Below, in pieces: positions 1 to 5,261 of a DNA stretch of 6,625 nt. Below the pieces are notes generated by a model. It was given only the letters and a program-made list of their open reading frames with translations, had not been told where the DNA came from and did no database searches. Position 1 is the first letter of the stretch. Every line of letters begins with the position of its first letter. The position numbers were made by a program, and so were the translations under genes. Source of the stretch: Bacilli bacterium (GTDB lineage Bacteria; Bacillota_I; Bacilli_A; RF39; UBA660); contig JAAWDC010000061.1 in the NCBI GenBank assembly GCA_022793565.1, positions 1 through 6,625 on the forward strand, written 5' to 3'.

Positions 1-2
1 AG

Positions 3-746
3 AATAAGTTAAAATTTAGTGAAAAAGGATTGCAACTATTTATAAAGATTACGAACGATATCAATTCTAAAAATAAAACGGAAGCAGAAAAAGCAGAAGA
101 AGTATTTCGCAAGAAAAAACCAATAATTACAGCGATTTTAGTATTGATAAATATGTTCATCTTTTTTGGAAGTATCCTTTTTGGTGCATATGACAATTTT
201 ATTCAGGAATATGCAGTTTATGGGCCCTTTATTCGATCAGGAGAATACTATCGTTTGTTAAGTGGTGCCTTTCTTCATGCGGATATCTTTCATCTAATGT
301 TTAACTGTTATGCACTTTATGTAATTGGAAGCCAAATGGAAAGTTTTCTTGGGAAAGGGAAATATTTAATAGTATATTTGTTTTCTGCCATAATTGGGAG
401 TTTAGCATCTATCACTTTTAATCAAGGAGCTAGTGTAGGGGCAAGTGGTGCGATTTTTGGACTTTTAGGCAGCATGCTCTATTTCGGATACCACTATCGA
501 GTTTATTTAGGAAATGTATTAAAAAGTCAAATAATCCCACTGATTCTTTTAAATCTTGGACTTGGTTTTATTGGAACGGGAATTGACAATTTTGCACACA
601 TTGGCGGTTTAATTGGAGGAACATTAATTACTGTTGCTTTAGGAATTAAATATAAAAGTACAACTTTTGAAAAAATGAATGGTTGGATAGTTACCATTTT
701 ATTTACAGCCTTTATGATCTATATGGGTATTTTTATGCCAAGATAA
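3..746 (+). CDS. Rhomboid-family intramembrane serine protease, GluP-like (5' end outside window)
   Basis: This is a membrane serine protease that cleaves transmembrane segments of other proteins within the bilayer. Counting from the TTG at 30, the catalytic serine sits in GASG (residues 137-140, Ser139) and the catalytic histidine in AHIGG (His190). The HLMFN motif (88-92) supplies the usual His and Asn of the oxyanion region, and YYRLLSGAFLH (73-83) is the usual stretch before it. Six hydrophobic segments follow residue 33. The NLGLGF...IDN..HIGGLIGG block resembles Bacillus subtilis GluP (YqgP). The frame has no stop back to base 3, and the TTG at 30 directly abuts AAAAAGGA with no spacing for a ribosome site. 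I therefore read the gene as continuing upstream, where GluP proteins carry a soluble cytosolic domain; the Lys/Glu-rich stretch before residue 32 would be its end. The substrate is unknown. The family call is firm; the GluP subtype is inference. Confidence 0.9.
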   Translation, partial: NKLKFSEKGLQLFIKITNDINSKNKTEAEKAEEVFRKKKPIITAILVLINMFIFFGSILFGAYDNFIQEYAVYGPFIRSGEYYRLLSGAFLHADIFHLMFNCYALYVIGSQMESFLGKGKYLIVYLFSAIIGSLASITFNQGASVGASGAIFGLLGSMLYFGYHYRVYLGNVLKSQIIPLILLNLGLGFIGTGIDNFAHIGGLIGGTLITVALGIKYKSTTFEKMNGWIVTILFTAFMIYMGIFMPR

Positions 747-780
747 AAACATTGAACTAAATAAAAAAAATAGACCCGTT

Positions 781-799
781 TTCTTGCGATAAACAAGAA
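781..799. repeat. Short inverted repeat over the -35 box of the ireB promoter
   Basis: TTCTTG (781-786) and CAAGAA (794-799) are perfect 6-bp inverted arms around a 7-base spacer. The left arm overlaps the proposed -35 hexamer (784-789). No T-run follows, so it does not look like a terminator. It could be an operator, but six bases in AT-rich DNA may be chance. Confidence 0.3.
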
Positions 800-812
800 T
801 TAATGATAAACT
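784..812 (+). promoter_or_regulatory. Sigma-A-type promoter of the ireB operon
   Basis: TTGCGA (784-789) is separated by exactly 17 bases from TAAACT (807-812), and TGA precedes the -10, giving an extended -10 element (TGn). Transcription would begin near 819, leaving a very short leader before the GAGGTGA ribosome site (826-832) of ireB. The -35 matches four of six consensus bases and the -10 matches four, so the extended -10 probably matters. No terminator is visible between the rhomboid gene and this promoter. Confidence 0.6.
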
Positions 813-836
813 ATCCTTAGACAATGAGGTGAGAAA

Positions 837-1082
837 ATGGAGTCAGAAACAACTCATTTATATGATTTGAAAGAATTAGATATGGCCCTAACTGAAAACA
901 TCTTAAAAGAAGTAATAAGTGCACTAGAAGAAAAAGGATACCACGCGATGAAACAAATCACAGGATATCTAATGAGTGGAGATCCAGGATACATTTCTTC
1001 TTATAAAAATGCAAGAAGAAAAATATGTAGTATTGATCGTAGCCAAATAATAGAATTCTTGCTAAAAAGAGGACTTGAATAA
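837..1082 (+). CDS. ireB: IreB family (DUF965) regulatory phosphoprotein
   Basis: IreB is a small cytosolic protein. In Enterococcus faecalis it is phosphorylated on N-terminal threonines by the PASTA kinase IreK and affects cephalosporin resistance and envelope homeostasis. The 81-residue length is typical. Family landmarks are EKGY (32-35), QITGYLMSGDPGYI (40-53) and NAR (58-60). Thr5 and Thr6 are the only nearby candidates for the phosphorylated threonines; the usual short T-[VMK]-x-F segment near the N-terminus is not recognisable. The C-terminal part (IDRSQIIEFLLKRGLE) also departs from the common LERDELIEELVKSYL form. The start is set by GAGGTGA five to eight bases upstream. It opens the operon, and its TAA shares one base with the ATG of ruvX, implying translational coupling. 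The kinase itself is not in the window. Confidence 0.92.
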   Translation: MESETTHLYDLKELDMALTENILKEVISALEEKGYHAMKQITGYLMSGDPGYISSYKNARRKICSIDRSQIIEFLLKRGLE

Positions 1083-1501
1083 TGAGATATTTAGGACTTG
1101 ATTTAGGAACTAGGACATTAGGACTTGCCGTATCTGATGAACTTGGAATGATCGCAAGTAGCTATAAAATATTAAGGCATCAAGAAGACTATGAGAGTTT
1201 GATTCCTCAAGTAATAGAGGAAATTAAACAAAAGAATATAAAGGAACTTGTATTAGGGTTTCCTAAAAATATGAATAATTCAATAGGTGAGCGAGGAGAA
1301 ATCTGTTTAAGATTTCAAAAAATGCTAGAAGAGGGAACGGGACTGCCTGTTCATTTACAAGATGAGAGACTTACGACAAGGCAAGCCGAAAATTTGTTGA
1401 TTTCTAACGATACAAGTAGAAAAAAAAGAAAAAAAGTAATTGATAGCCTAGCGGCAACTATTATCTTGCAAAGCTATTTAGATAGAAGGGAAAGAGAGTA
1501 A
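1082..1501 (+). CDS. ruvX: RuvX/YqgF, Holliday-junction-resolvase-like RNase H-fold nuclease for pre-16S rRNA
   Basis: This 139-residue cytosolic protein has the full YqgF pattern. GLDLGTRTLGLAVSD (5-19) contains Asp7, LVLGFPKNMNNSIGERG (56-72) is the central motif, LQDERLTT (92-99) contains Glu95, and KKVIDSLAATIILQ (117-130) contains Asp121. The acidic residues 7, 95 and 121 are the likely metal-binding set of the RNase H fold. In Escherichia coli YqgF is implicated in maturing the 5' end of 16S rRNA; the resolvase name comes from fold similarity. Length is normal. AAGAGGA (1067-1073) inside the end of ireB provides the ribosome site. The gene starts on the last base of the ireB stop, and its own stop overlaps the next ATG in the same TAATG manner, so the three genes are probably made in proportion. 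Confidence 0.95.
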   Translation: MRYLGLDLGTRTLGLAVSDELGMIASSYKILRHQEDYESLIPQVIEEIKQKNIKELVLGFPKNMNNSIGERGEICLRFQKMLEEGTGLPVHLQDERLTTRQAENLLISNDTSRKKRKKVIDSLAATIILQSYLDRRERE

Positions 1502-1800
1502 TGAAAGAAAATACATTTAAAATGGTAACAGAAGAGGGAAAGGAGATAACATGTAATGTACTATTCACTTTTGATAGTGAAGAAACAGGAAAAAGTTATA
1601 TTGCCTATACGGATAACACTTATGAAGAAGATGGAAGTATCAAAGCCTATGCAGCGATTTATCATCCAGACGATTTAAATGGTGGATTCGAACCAATTGA
1701 AACAGAGAAAGAATGGAAAGTAGTTGAAACAATATTAGAAGCAATTCAAGAAGAAGTTCGTAGCAAATTGCAAGAAAATCCAGAAGGGAACGAGCAATAA
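1501..1800 (+). CDS. DUF1292 (YrzB-like) conserved protein
   Basis: This is a 99-residue acidic soluble protein of the DUF1292 family, whose molecular role is not established. The typical family core is present: VLFTFDSEETGKSYIAYTDN (20-39), an EDGSIKAYAAIYHPDD segment (43-58) and EPIETEKEWKVVE (64-76). The rest is a Glu-rich helix and a short tail. In Bacillus the same gene lies at this place between ruvX and mltG, so the context supports the assignment. A purine-rich ribosome site (AGAAGGG, 1484-1490) sits about ten bases before the ATG, inside ruvX, and the ATG overlaps the ruvX stop by one base. Its last codons and stop are also part of a terminator-like hairpin. Confidence 0.92.
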   Translation: MKENTFKMVTEEGKEITCNVLFTFDSEETGKSYIAYTDNTYEEDGSIKAYAAIYHPDDLNGGFEPIETEKEWKVVETILEAIQEEVRSKLQENPEGNEQ

Positions 1801-1816
1801 AGTTTGCTCTTTTTTT
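1792..1816 (+). terminator. Small Rho-independent-type terminator overlapping the DUF1292 stop codon
   Basis: GAGCAA (1792-1797) pairs perfectly with TTGCTC (1804-1809) around a six-base loop, followed by seven T residues (1810-1816). The stop codon TAA (1798-1800) lies in the loop. The stem has six pairs with three G-C pairs, so it is weak, and no promoter is visible before mltG. It is better read as an attenuating, partly read-through site than as an operon end. A ribosome finishing DUF1292 would cover the stem and favour read-through; that last point is inference. Confidence 0.6.
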
Positions 1817-1832
1817 AAGTGGGTGGCGTAGT

Positions 1833-2912
1833 ATGAAAAAATTTAGGAATATCGCTTTAGGTGTGGTTATATTAGTTGCAGTAGTCGTTGTTGGTCTTTG
1901 TGGAATGTACAAGTATATGATCAGCCCAATTAGTAAGGATAAAACGGTAGTTGAATTGGAAATCCCAGCAGGATCTTCTAGAAGAGCAATAGCTAAAATT
2001 CTAAAAGAAAAAGGACTAATCCGTGATGAGAATTTCTTCTTATTATATGTAAAATTATTTAAAATCTCAGATATGAAAGCAGGATACTATGATCTTTCAA
2101 AAAATATGAGTACAGAACAACTAGTAGAAGAATTAAGAAATGGTAGCAAAAAAAATCCAAATGAAATTCAAATTACTTTTCAAGAAGGACTCAATATGCG
2201 AGAAGTGGCTAAGGTTATCAGCAGTAAAACAAAAAATAGTTATGAAGCAGTTCTAGAAAAAGCCAATGATCCTACATATTTAAACAAAATGATTGAGAAG
2301 TATTGGTTCTTAGATCAGTCAATTCTACAAGAGGGAATTTATTATGGGCTAGAAGGATATTTGTTTCCAGATACTTACAGCCTAACCAATCAAGAGGTAG
2401 ATATTGAATATATCTTTGGAAAGATGTTAGATGGAATGGCATATGCACTAGAACCATATAAAGAAGAGATTGTGAAGAGCCCATATTCAGTACATCAAAT
2501 CCTATCTTTAGCTTCTATGGTAGAAAAAGAAAGTGCAACAGTTGCAGATCGTAGTAAAGTAGCAAGTGTTTTCTACAATCGGCTAAAAACAAATATGTCA
2601 CTTGGTAGCGATGTAACAACTAGATATGCAAATCGAGTAGATGATAAGAAACAAAGACTTACAACAGCACAATACAATTTCCAAAGTCCTTATAATACCA
2701 GATTGACGAATGGAACAATGAATGGAAAGTTACCGATTGGACCAATTTGTGGAGTAGGGAAAACAAGTATTGAAGCAGCAGTTCGTCCAGCAGAAACAAA
2801 TTATTTATATTTTATTGCCAATATTCAAACTTTGGAAACTTTCTTCTTTGAAACATCAGCAGCTTTTGAAGCAAAAAAAGTTGAACTTCAAGAAGTAAAT
2901 CAAGGGTTCTAG
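1833..2912 (+). CDS. mltG: MltG, endolytic peptidoglycan transglycosylase (YceG-like)
   Basis: MltG cleaves nascent glycan strands at the outer face of the membrane and is thought to end strand elongation, setting glycan chain length. The 359-residue protein has a short basic N-terminus, one membrane anchor (about 8-29), then a LysM-like region (about 38-105) and the YceG catalytic domain. EGYLFPDTYSL (174-184) and the catalytic segment LASMVEKES (226-234, Glu231 by analogy with E. coli Glu218) are intact. GSDVTTRYA (258-266), SPYNTR (285-290) and GKLPIGPI (298-305) follow, then the PAETNYLYF motif (319-327). Length is normal and no residue appears to be missing. The ribosome site is poor (GGGTGG, 1821-1826) and lies just after the terminator-like hairpin, so expression may be lower than that of the upstream genes. 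The stop codon TAG is the first part of the TAGGAGG ribosome site of the next gene. Confidence 0.95.
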   Translation: MKKFRNIALGVVILVAVVVVGLCGMYKYMISPISKDKTVVELEIPAGSSRRAIAKILKEKGLIRDENFFLLYVKLFKISDMKAGYYDLSKNMSTEQLVEELRNGSKKNPNEIQITFQEGLNMREVAKVISSKTKNSYEAVLEKANDPTYLNKMIEKYWFLDQSILQEGIYYGLEGYLFPDTYSLTNQEVDIEYIFGKMLDGMAYALEPYKEEIVKSPYSVHQILSLASMVEKESATVADRSKVASVFYNRLKTNMSLGSDVTTRYANRVDDKKQRLTTAQYNFQSPYNTRLTNGTMNGKLPIGPICGVGKTSIEAAVRPAETNYLYFIANIQTLETFFFETSAAFEAKKVELQEVNQGF

Positions 2913-2920
2913 GAGGAAGC

Positions 2921-3517
2921 ATGAACGATAATAGTATATATAGTCAAATCAAAGAGGTAAAAAAATATGCCTTAGAGAATAAAGTACCAATTATGGTGGA
3001 TCGTGGGATAGATTTTATGACTAGATTTATTGCAGACCATCAAATAAAAAACATATTAGAGATTGGAACAGCGATTGGGTATTCAGCAATAATGATGGCA
3101 CTCTCTAGTCCAGATGTAAAAATTACAACGATTGAAAGAGAACAAGATCGCTATATGGAAGCAGTAAAAAATATTAAAAAATTCAATTTAGAAGATCGTA
3201 TCACCTTAATTTTCAATGATGCATTTGATGTTGATATCGAAGGTGGCTTTGACTTGATCTTCTTAGATGCTGCCAAAGGTCAAAATATCCGCTTCTTTGA
3301 AAAATTTGAAAAAAATCTAAATGAAAGTGGATTTATTATTACAGATAATATGGATTTCCATGGACTGATCCATCAAGAAGAAGAATCAATGAGTCGTAAC
3401 TTACGAGGACTAATTCGAAAAATTAAAGAATACGAAGAGTTTTTAAAAAATAATGATAAATACGATGTTTCATTTTTACCAATCGGGGATGGAATCGCAG
3501 TAGCTAGTAAAAAATAG
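2921..3517 (+). CDS. trmR: TrmR-like tRNA 5-hydroxyuridine methyltransferase (YrrM, class I SAM O-methyltransferase)
   Basis: In Bacillus subtilis TrmR uses S-adenosylmethionine to methylate 5-hydroxyuridine at tRNA position 34, giving 5-methoxyuridine, which widens wobble decoding. This 198-residue cytosolic protein shows the class I SAM motif EIGTAIGYS (47-55), the ribose-binding acid in TIERE (Glu72), FLDAAKG (114-120) with Asp116, and TDN (141-143). Asp116, Asp142 and Asn143 match the divalent-metal triad of this O-methyltransferase family. The specific tRNA role rests on position: it follows mltG as in Bacillus and precedes two U32 genes that would make its substrate. A consensus AGGAGG (2911-2916) lies four bases before the ATG, the strongest ribosome site in the window. 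The last codons lie inside a terminator. A small-molecule O-methyltransferase role is possible but less likely. Confidence 0.88.
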   Translation: MNDNSIYSQIKEVKKYALENKVPIMVDRGIDFMTRFIADHQIKNILEIGTAIGYSAIMMALSSPDVKITTIEREQDRYMEAVKNIKKFNLEDRITLIFNDAFDVDIEGGFDLIFLDAAKGQNIRFFEKFEKNLNESGFIITDNMDFHGLIHQEEESMSRNLRGLIRKIKEYEEFLKNNDKYDVSFLPIGDGIAVASKK

Positions 3518-3527
3518 CTACTTTTTT
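3499..3527 (+). terminator. Rho-independent terminator overlapping the end of trmR
   Basis: AGTAGCTA (3499-3506) pairs perfectly with TAGCTACT (3515-3522) around the A-rich loop 3507-3514, and the T-run 3522-3527 follows at once. The left arm is coding (final Val-Ala-Ser region) and the TAG stop (3515-3517) begins the right arm. This would end the ireB-trmR transcript. The eight-pair stem is stronger than the hairpin after the DUF1292 gene. Confidence 0.78.
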
Positions 3528-3623
3528 CATATCAAAATGCCATCACTTACCTTAAGCTGTAAGATTCCCAAAGATAGCTATGAGACTAGGAAAAAATTTA
3601 GTATTAAAAATTACGACCGATAG

Positions 3624-3688
3624 AATGAGATTTCAATCGTTATTTCTAAAATTTAAAGAATCAAATGAGATATCAAAATTTAAGAAAG
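3624..3688. repeat. Imperfect tandem repeat in the trmR-trhP1 gap
   Basis: AATGAGATTTCAA (3624-3636) recurs with one change as AATGAGATATCAA (3664-3676). AAAATTTAAAGAA (3648-3660) recurs as AAAATTTAAGAAA (3675-3687). The second unit looks like the first with about 11 internal bases removed. A further exact direct repeat, AGTATTAAAAA, lies at 3600-3610 and 3689-3699. The pattern suggests local duplication; function is unknown. Confidence 0.5.
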
Positions 3689-3712
3689 AGTATTAAAAAA
3701 TAAGATATCTCA
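3666..3712. repeat. Nine-base perfect inverted repeat with 29-base spacer
   Basis: TGAGATATC (3666-3674) and GATATCTCA (3704-3712) are exact reverse complements. Inside, TTTAA (3679-3683) and TTAAA (3693-3697) could add a short A-T stem. No T-run follows on either strand, so it is not a standard terminator. It could be a protein-binding site or RNA stem upstream of the trhP1 promoter. The right arm can also pair, with one mismatch, with the earlier copy TGAGATTTC (3626-3634). Confidence 0.45.
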
Positions 3713-3760
3713 GCCACTATAAATAAAAGTACATATCAATATAGCTAAACTTGTCGCGCA

Positions 3761-3789
3761 TTGAATTAGAAATAGATCTGTGCTATAAT
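3761..3789 (+). promoter_or_regulatory. Strong sigma-A-type promoter of the trhP1-trhP2 operon
   Basis: TTGAAT (3761-3766) is 17 bases from a perfect TATAAT (3784-3789), and TGC immediately before the -10 makes it an extended -10 promoter. Transcription should begin near 3796, about 20 bases before the ATG at 3817. The promoter excludes any start codon upstream of it, such as the in-frame TTG at 3751. It is the best promoter in the window. Confidence 0.85.
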
Positions 3790-3803
3790 AAAGCCATTCT
3801 GGA

Positions 3804-3811
3804 AGAAGGTG
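3804..3811 (+). promoter_or_regulatory. Ribosome binding site that fixes the trhP1 start at 3817
   Basis: AGAAGGTG (3804-3811) lies five bases before ATG 3817-3819 and just inside the expected transcript start. No comparable site precedes the in-frame TTG at 3751. Confidence 0.8.
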
Positions 3812-3816
3812 TAAAA

Positions 3817-4692
3817 ATGAAGTATCTAATAATTCCAAAAAACTTGAAATGCTTAGAAGAATACCAAAAAAATGGCGCAGAAGGATTCATTTTAGGAATC
3901 CTAAATTATTCTATAAACTATGAAGAAATTACTTTAGAAGAATTAAAGAAAATATCTACGAAATATCCAATTTGGGTTGCTATGAACAAAAACATTCGAA
4001 ATGAAGAGTTAAAGGATGTAGAAAGAATATTAGAGGAATTATCTACCTTATCAATAGAAGGTGTTTTATTTTATGACTTGTCTATCTTAAGTATTGTCCA
4101 AAGGAAAAAACTAAATATTCAACTAGTGTGGCATCAAACACATATGGTTACCAATTGTAAGACCTGTGAGTACTATTGGAGTCAAGGAGTAAAATACGGT
4201 TTTATTTCTAATGAAATTACTCTAGAAGAAATTTTAGAAATAAAAAGAAATACAAAAATGAAATTAATGGTTCAAGTAGTAGGGTATCCTATAATGTCAC
4301 ATTCTAGAAGAAGATTAATTGACAATTATTTCAAGGATATAGATAAAAAATCAGAAAAAGAAGTATACCAATTAACTGAAAAAAATTCAGATACTCTATT
4401 GATTCGAGAAAATCAAGCAGGAACAACAATTCTTTTTGGAAAGCCAATGAATGGAACAAGAGCACTTTATGATTTGTTAGAAAATGAAGTAGATTATACA
4501 ATTTTAGATATGCATTTTTTAGAGGACTCTACTGGAATAGAAGTTTTAAAATTATATCAGGAAATAAAAGATACCTATAAAAAAGATTCTACTTCAGAAA
4601 GAGAAGAAAAAATAAATTGCTCATATCAACTCTTAGGTGATTTCACTAACTTCTTTTATAAAAAAACAATTTATAAAGTAAAGCGGGGTTAA
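3817..4692 (+). CDS. trhP1: Divergent U32-family protein, TrhP1-like (YrrN), partner in tRNA U34 hydroxylation
   Basis: This 291-residue cytosolic protein is related to the U32 'peptidase' family, members of which carry out prephenate-dependent hydroxylation of tRNA uridine 34 (TrhP1 and TrhP2 in Bacillus). U32 features, seen against the downstream gene, are AEGFILGILNYSI (21-33, matching the ADAVYIGGQEYSL element), PIWVAMNKNIRNEEL (51-65) and SRRRLIDNYF (163-172). The end, FTNFFYKKTIYKVK (276-289), resembles the FFFKETVYKV ending of YrrN. The HGxxC motif and the family cysteines are absent: the region reads VVGYPIMSHSRRRL (154-167). The Cys at 114 and 117 are elsewhere. It probably cannot hold the usual Fe-S cluster by itself and may serve as a non-catalytic subunit. 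The ATG at 3817 is chosen over TTG 3751 because promoter and ribosome site lie between them. Position after trmR and before a canonical U32 gene supports the call. Confidence 0.75.
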   Translation: MKYLIIPKNLKCLEEYQKNGAEGFILGILNYSINYEEITLEELKKISTKYPIWVAMNKNIRNEELKDVERILEELSTLSIEGVLFYDLSILSIVQRKKLNIQLVWHQTHMVTNCKTCEYYWSQGVKYGFISNEITLEEILEIKRNTKMKLMVQVVGYPIMSHSRRRLIDNYFKDIDKKSEKEVYQLTEKNSDTLLIRENQAGTTILFGKPMNGTRALYDLLENEVDYTILDMHFLEDSTGIEVLKLYQEIKDTYKKDSTSEREEKINCSYQLLGDFTNFFYKKTIYKVKRG

Positions 4693-4697
4693 AGACG

Positions 4698-5261
4698 ATG
4701 AAGCACATTAAAAATTTAAAAATAATAGGAGTAGGAGTCTTATTAAGTGGCATAAGTATTTTTTTGATAAATAAATATCCAGGAGATGAGAATAAGTCTC
4801 TAGAAACCCTTACAAACTTGTCCTACGACACAGAAACAAAAAAAATGACAGGAACACTCTCTTATGAAGAAGTAAGTGAGAATATAAAGATTGTAACTTT
4901 TGAAGAAAATGGGAATCAATTTGAGGAACTAATGTATGTATATGAAAAAGATACAAATTTTCCTCTTAGTAAAAGATATGCTTATATATATCAAACATCA
5001 TATATCCGTTTAGAGGATGGATGGGAAATGGCTTCCTATGATTATGTGAGTAAAGAAGAACAGGAAAAAAGAAATCATATTCGTTCCTACGAACAATTTA
5101 ATGTGATAAGAGAAGAAAATTTTCTAGATAGCTTATTAGAATATGTAGACAGAAAAGAGAATTACGAAGTAGAAGAAATCTTAGAAATTTACCATAACAA
5201 AGCATCTTCAAAAATAAAAGATAATCAAGGAGAAGTAAAAACATATGGACAAAAAAATTGA
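4698..5261 (+). CDS. Unrecognised membrane-anchored extracytoplasmic protein
   Basis: I do not recognise this 187-residue protein. It has a basic N-terminus (Lys2, Lys5, Lys8), one hydrophobic segment (about 9-24) and then a hydrophilic, Glu-, Tyr- and Lys-rich domain. It has no cysteine at all, so it is not a lipoprotein, and a signal anchor is more likely than cleaved secretion. The domain begins with beta-like alternating stretches (LSYDTETKKMTGTLSY, 41-56; YAYIYQTSYIRLEDGWEMASY, split around 94-114) and ends in an acidic helical tail (from about 119). It begins five bases after the trhP1 stop, with a GGGG-type site at 4685-4688, and its last 17 bases overlap trhP2, so it is co-transcribed and probably translationally coupled. 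Nothing in it suggests tRNA work; its place inside a tRNA-modification operon is unexplained. Base composition is like that of its neighbours. Confidence 0.8.
   Translation: MKHIKNLKIIGVGVLLSGISIFLINKYPGDENKSLETLTNLSYDTETKKMTGTLSYEEVSENIKIVTFEENGNQFEELMYVYEKDTNFPLSKRYAYIYQTSYIRLEDGWEMASYDYVSKEEQEKRNHIRSYEQFNVIREENFLDSLLEYVDRKENYEVEEILEIYHNKASSKIKDNQGEVKTYGQKN

Larger units (their letters stand above)
3528..3760. other. Non-coding, repeat-rich gap between the trmR terminator and the trhP1 promoter
   Basis: About 230 bases lie here without a convincing gene. An open frame of 38 codons (ATG 3580 to TAA 3694-3696) and another of 28 codons (ATG 3537 to TAG 3621-3623) lack ribosome sites and resemble no family I know. 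The stretch holds an imperfect tandem repeat, a 9-bp inverted repeat, the palindrome ATAGCTAT (3574-3581) and a further TAGCTA at 3742-3747. I see no tRNA, T-box or riboswitch signature. In the known Bacillus arrangement trmR and the U32 genes follow each other closely, so the gap is unusual. Confidence 0.6.

Noticed and set aside
12..26. Fifteen-base identity between the window start and the XRE gene start (6529-6543), both reading KFSEK
   Set aside because: Similarity stops at once on both sides and the proteins are unrelated; AT-rich Lys/Phe/Glu codons make such a match plausible by chance.
746..782. AAAAC (746-750) and GTTTT (778-782) as a possible terminator after the rhomboid gene
   Set aside because: Five pairs across a 27-base loop with no proper T-run would not form a terminator.
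1640..1912. Minus-strand open frame of 90 codons
   Set aside because: It lies opposite the DUF1292 gene and the mltG start, has a low-complexity product without a family, and crosses the terminator; it is a shadow of real genes.
2272..2484. Minus-strand open frame of 70 codons
   Set aside because: It lies wholly inside mltG, whose product is full length and conserved; no ribosome site or family supports it.
3546..3563. CTTAC/GTAAG hairpin after the trmR terminator
   Set aside because: Five pairs with an eight-base loop and no T-run; too weak to call.
3580..3696. Plus-strand frame of 38 codons encoding a lysine-rich peptide
   Set aside because: There is no ribosome site, it overlaps a 28-codon frame in another phase (3537-3623) and a repeat region, and it has no recognisable similarity; chance is the simplest reading.
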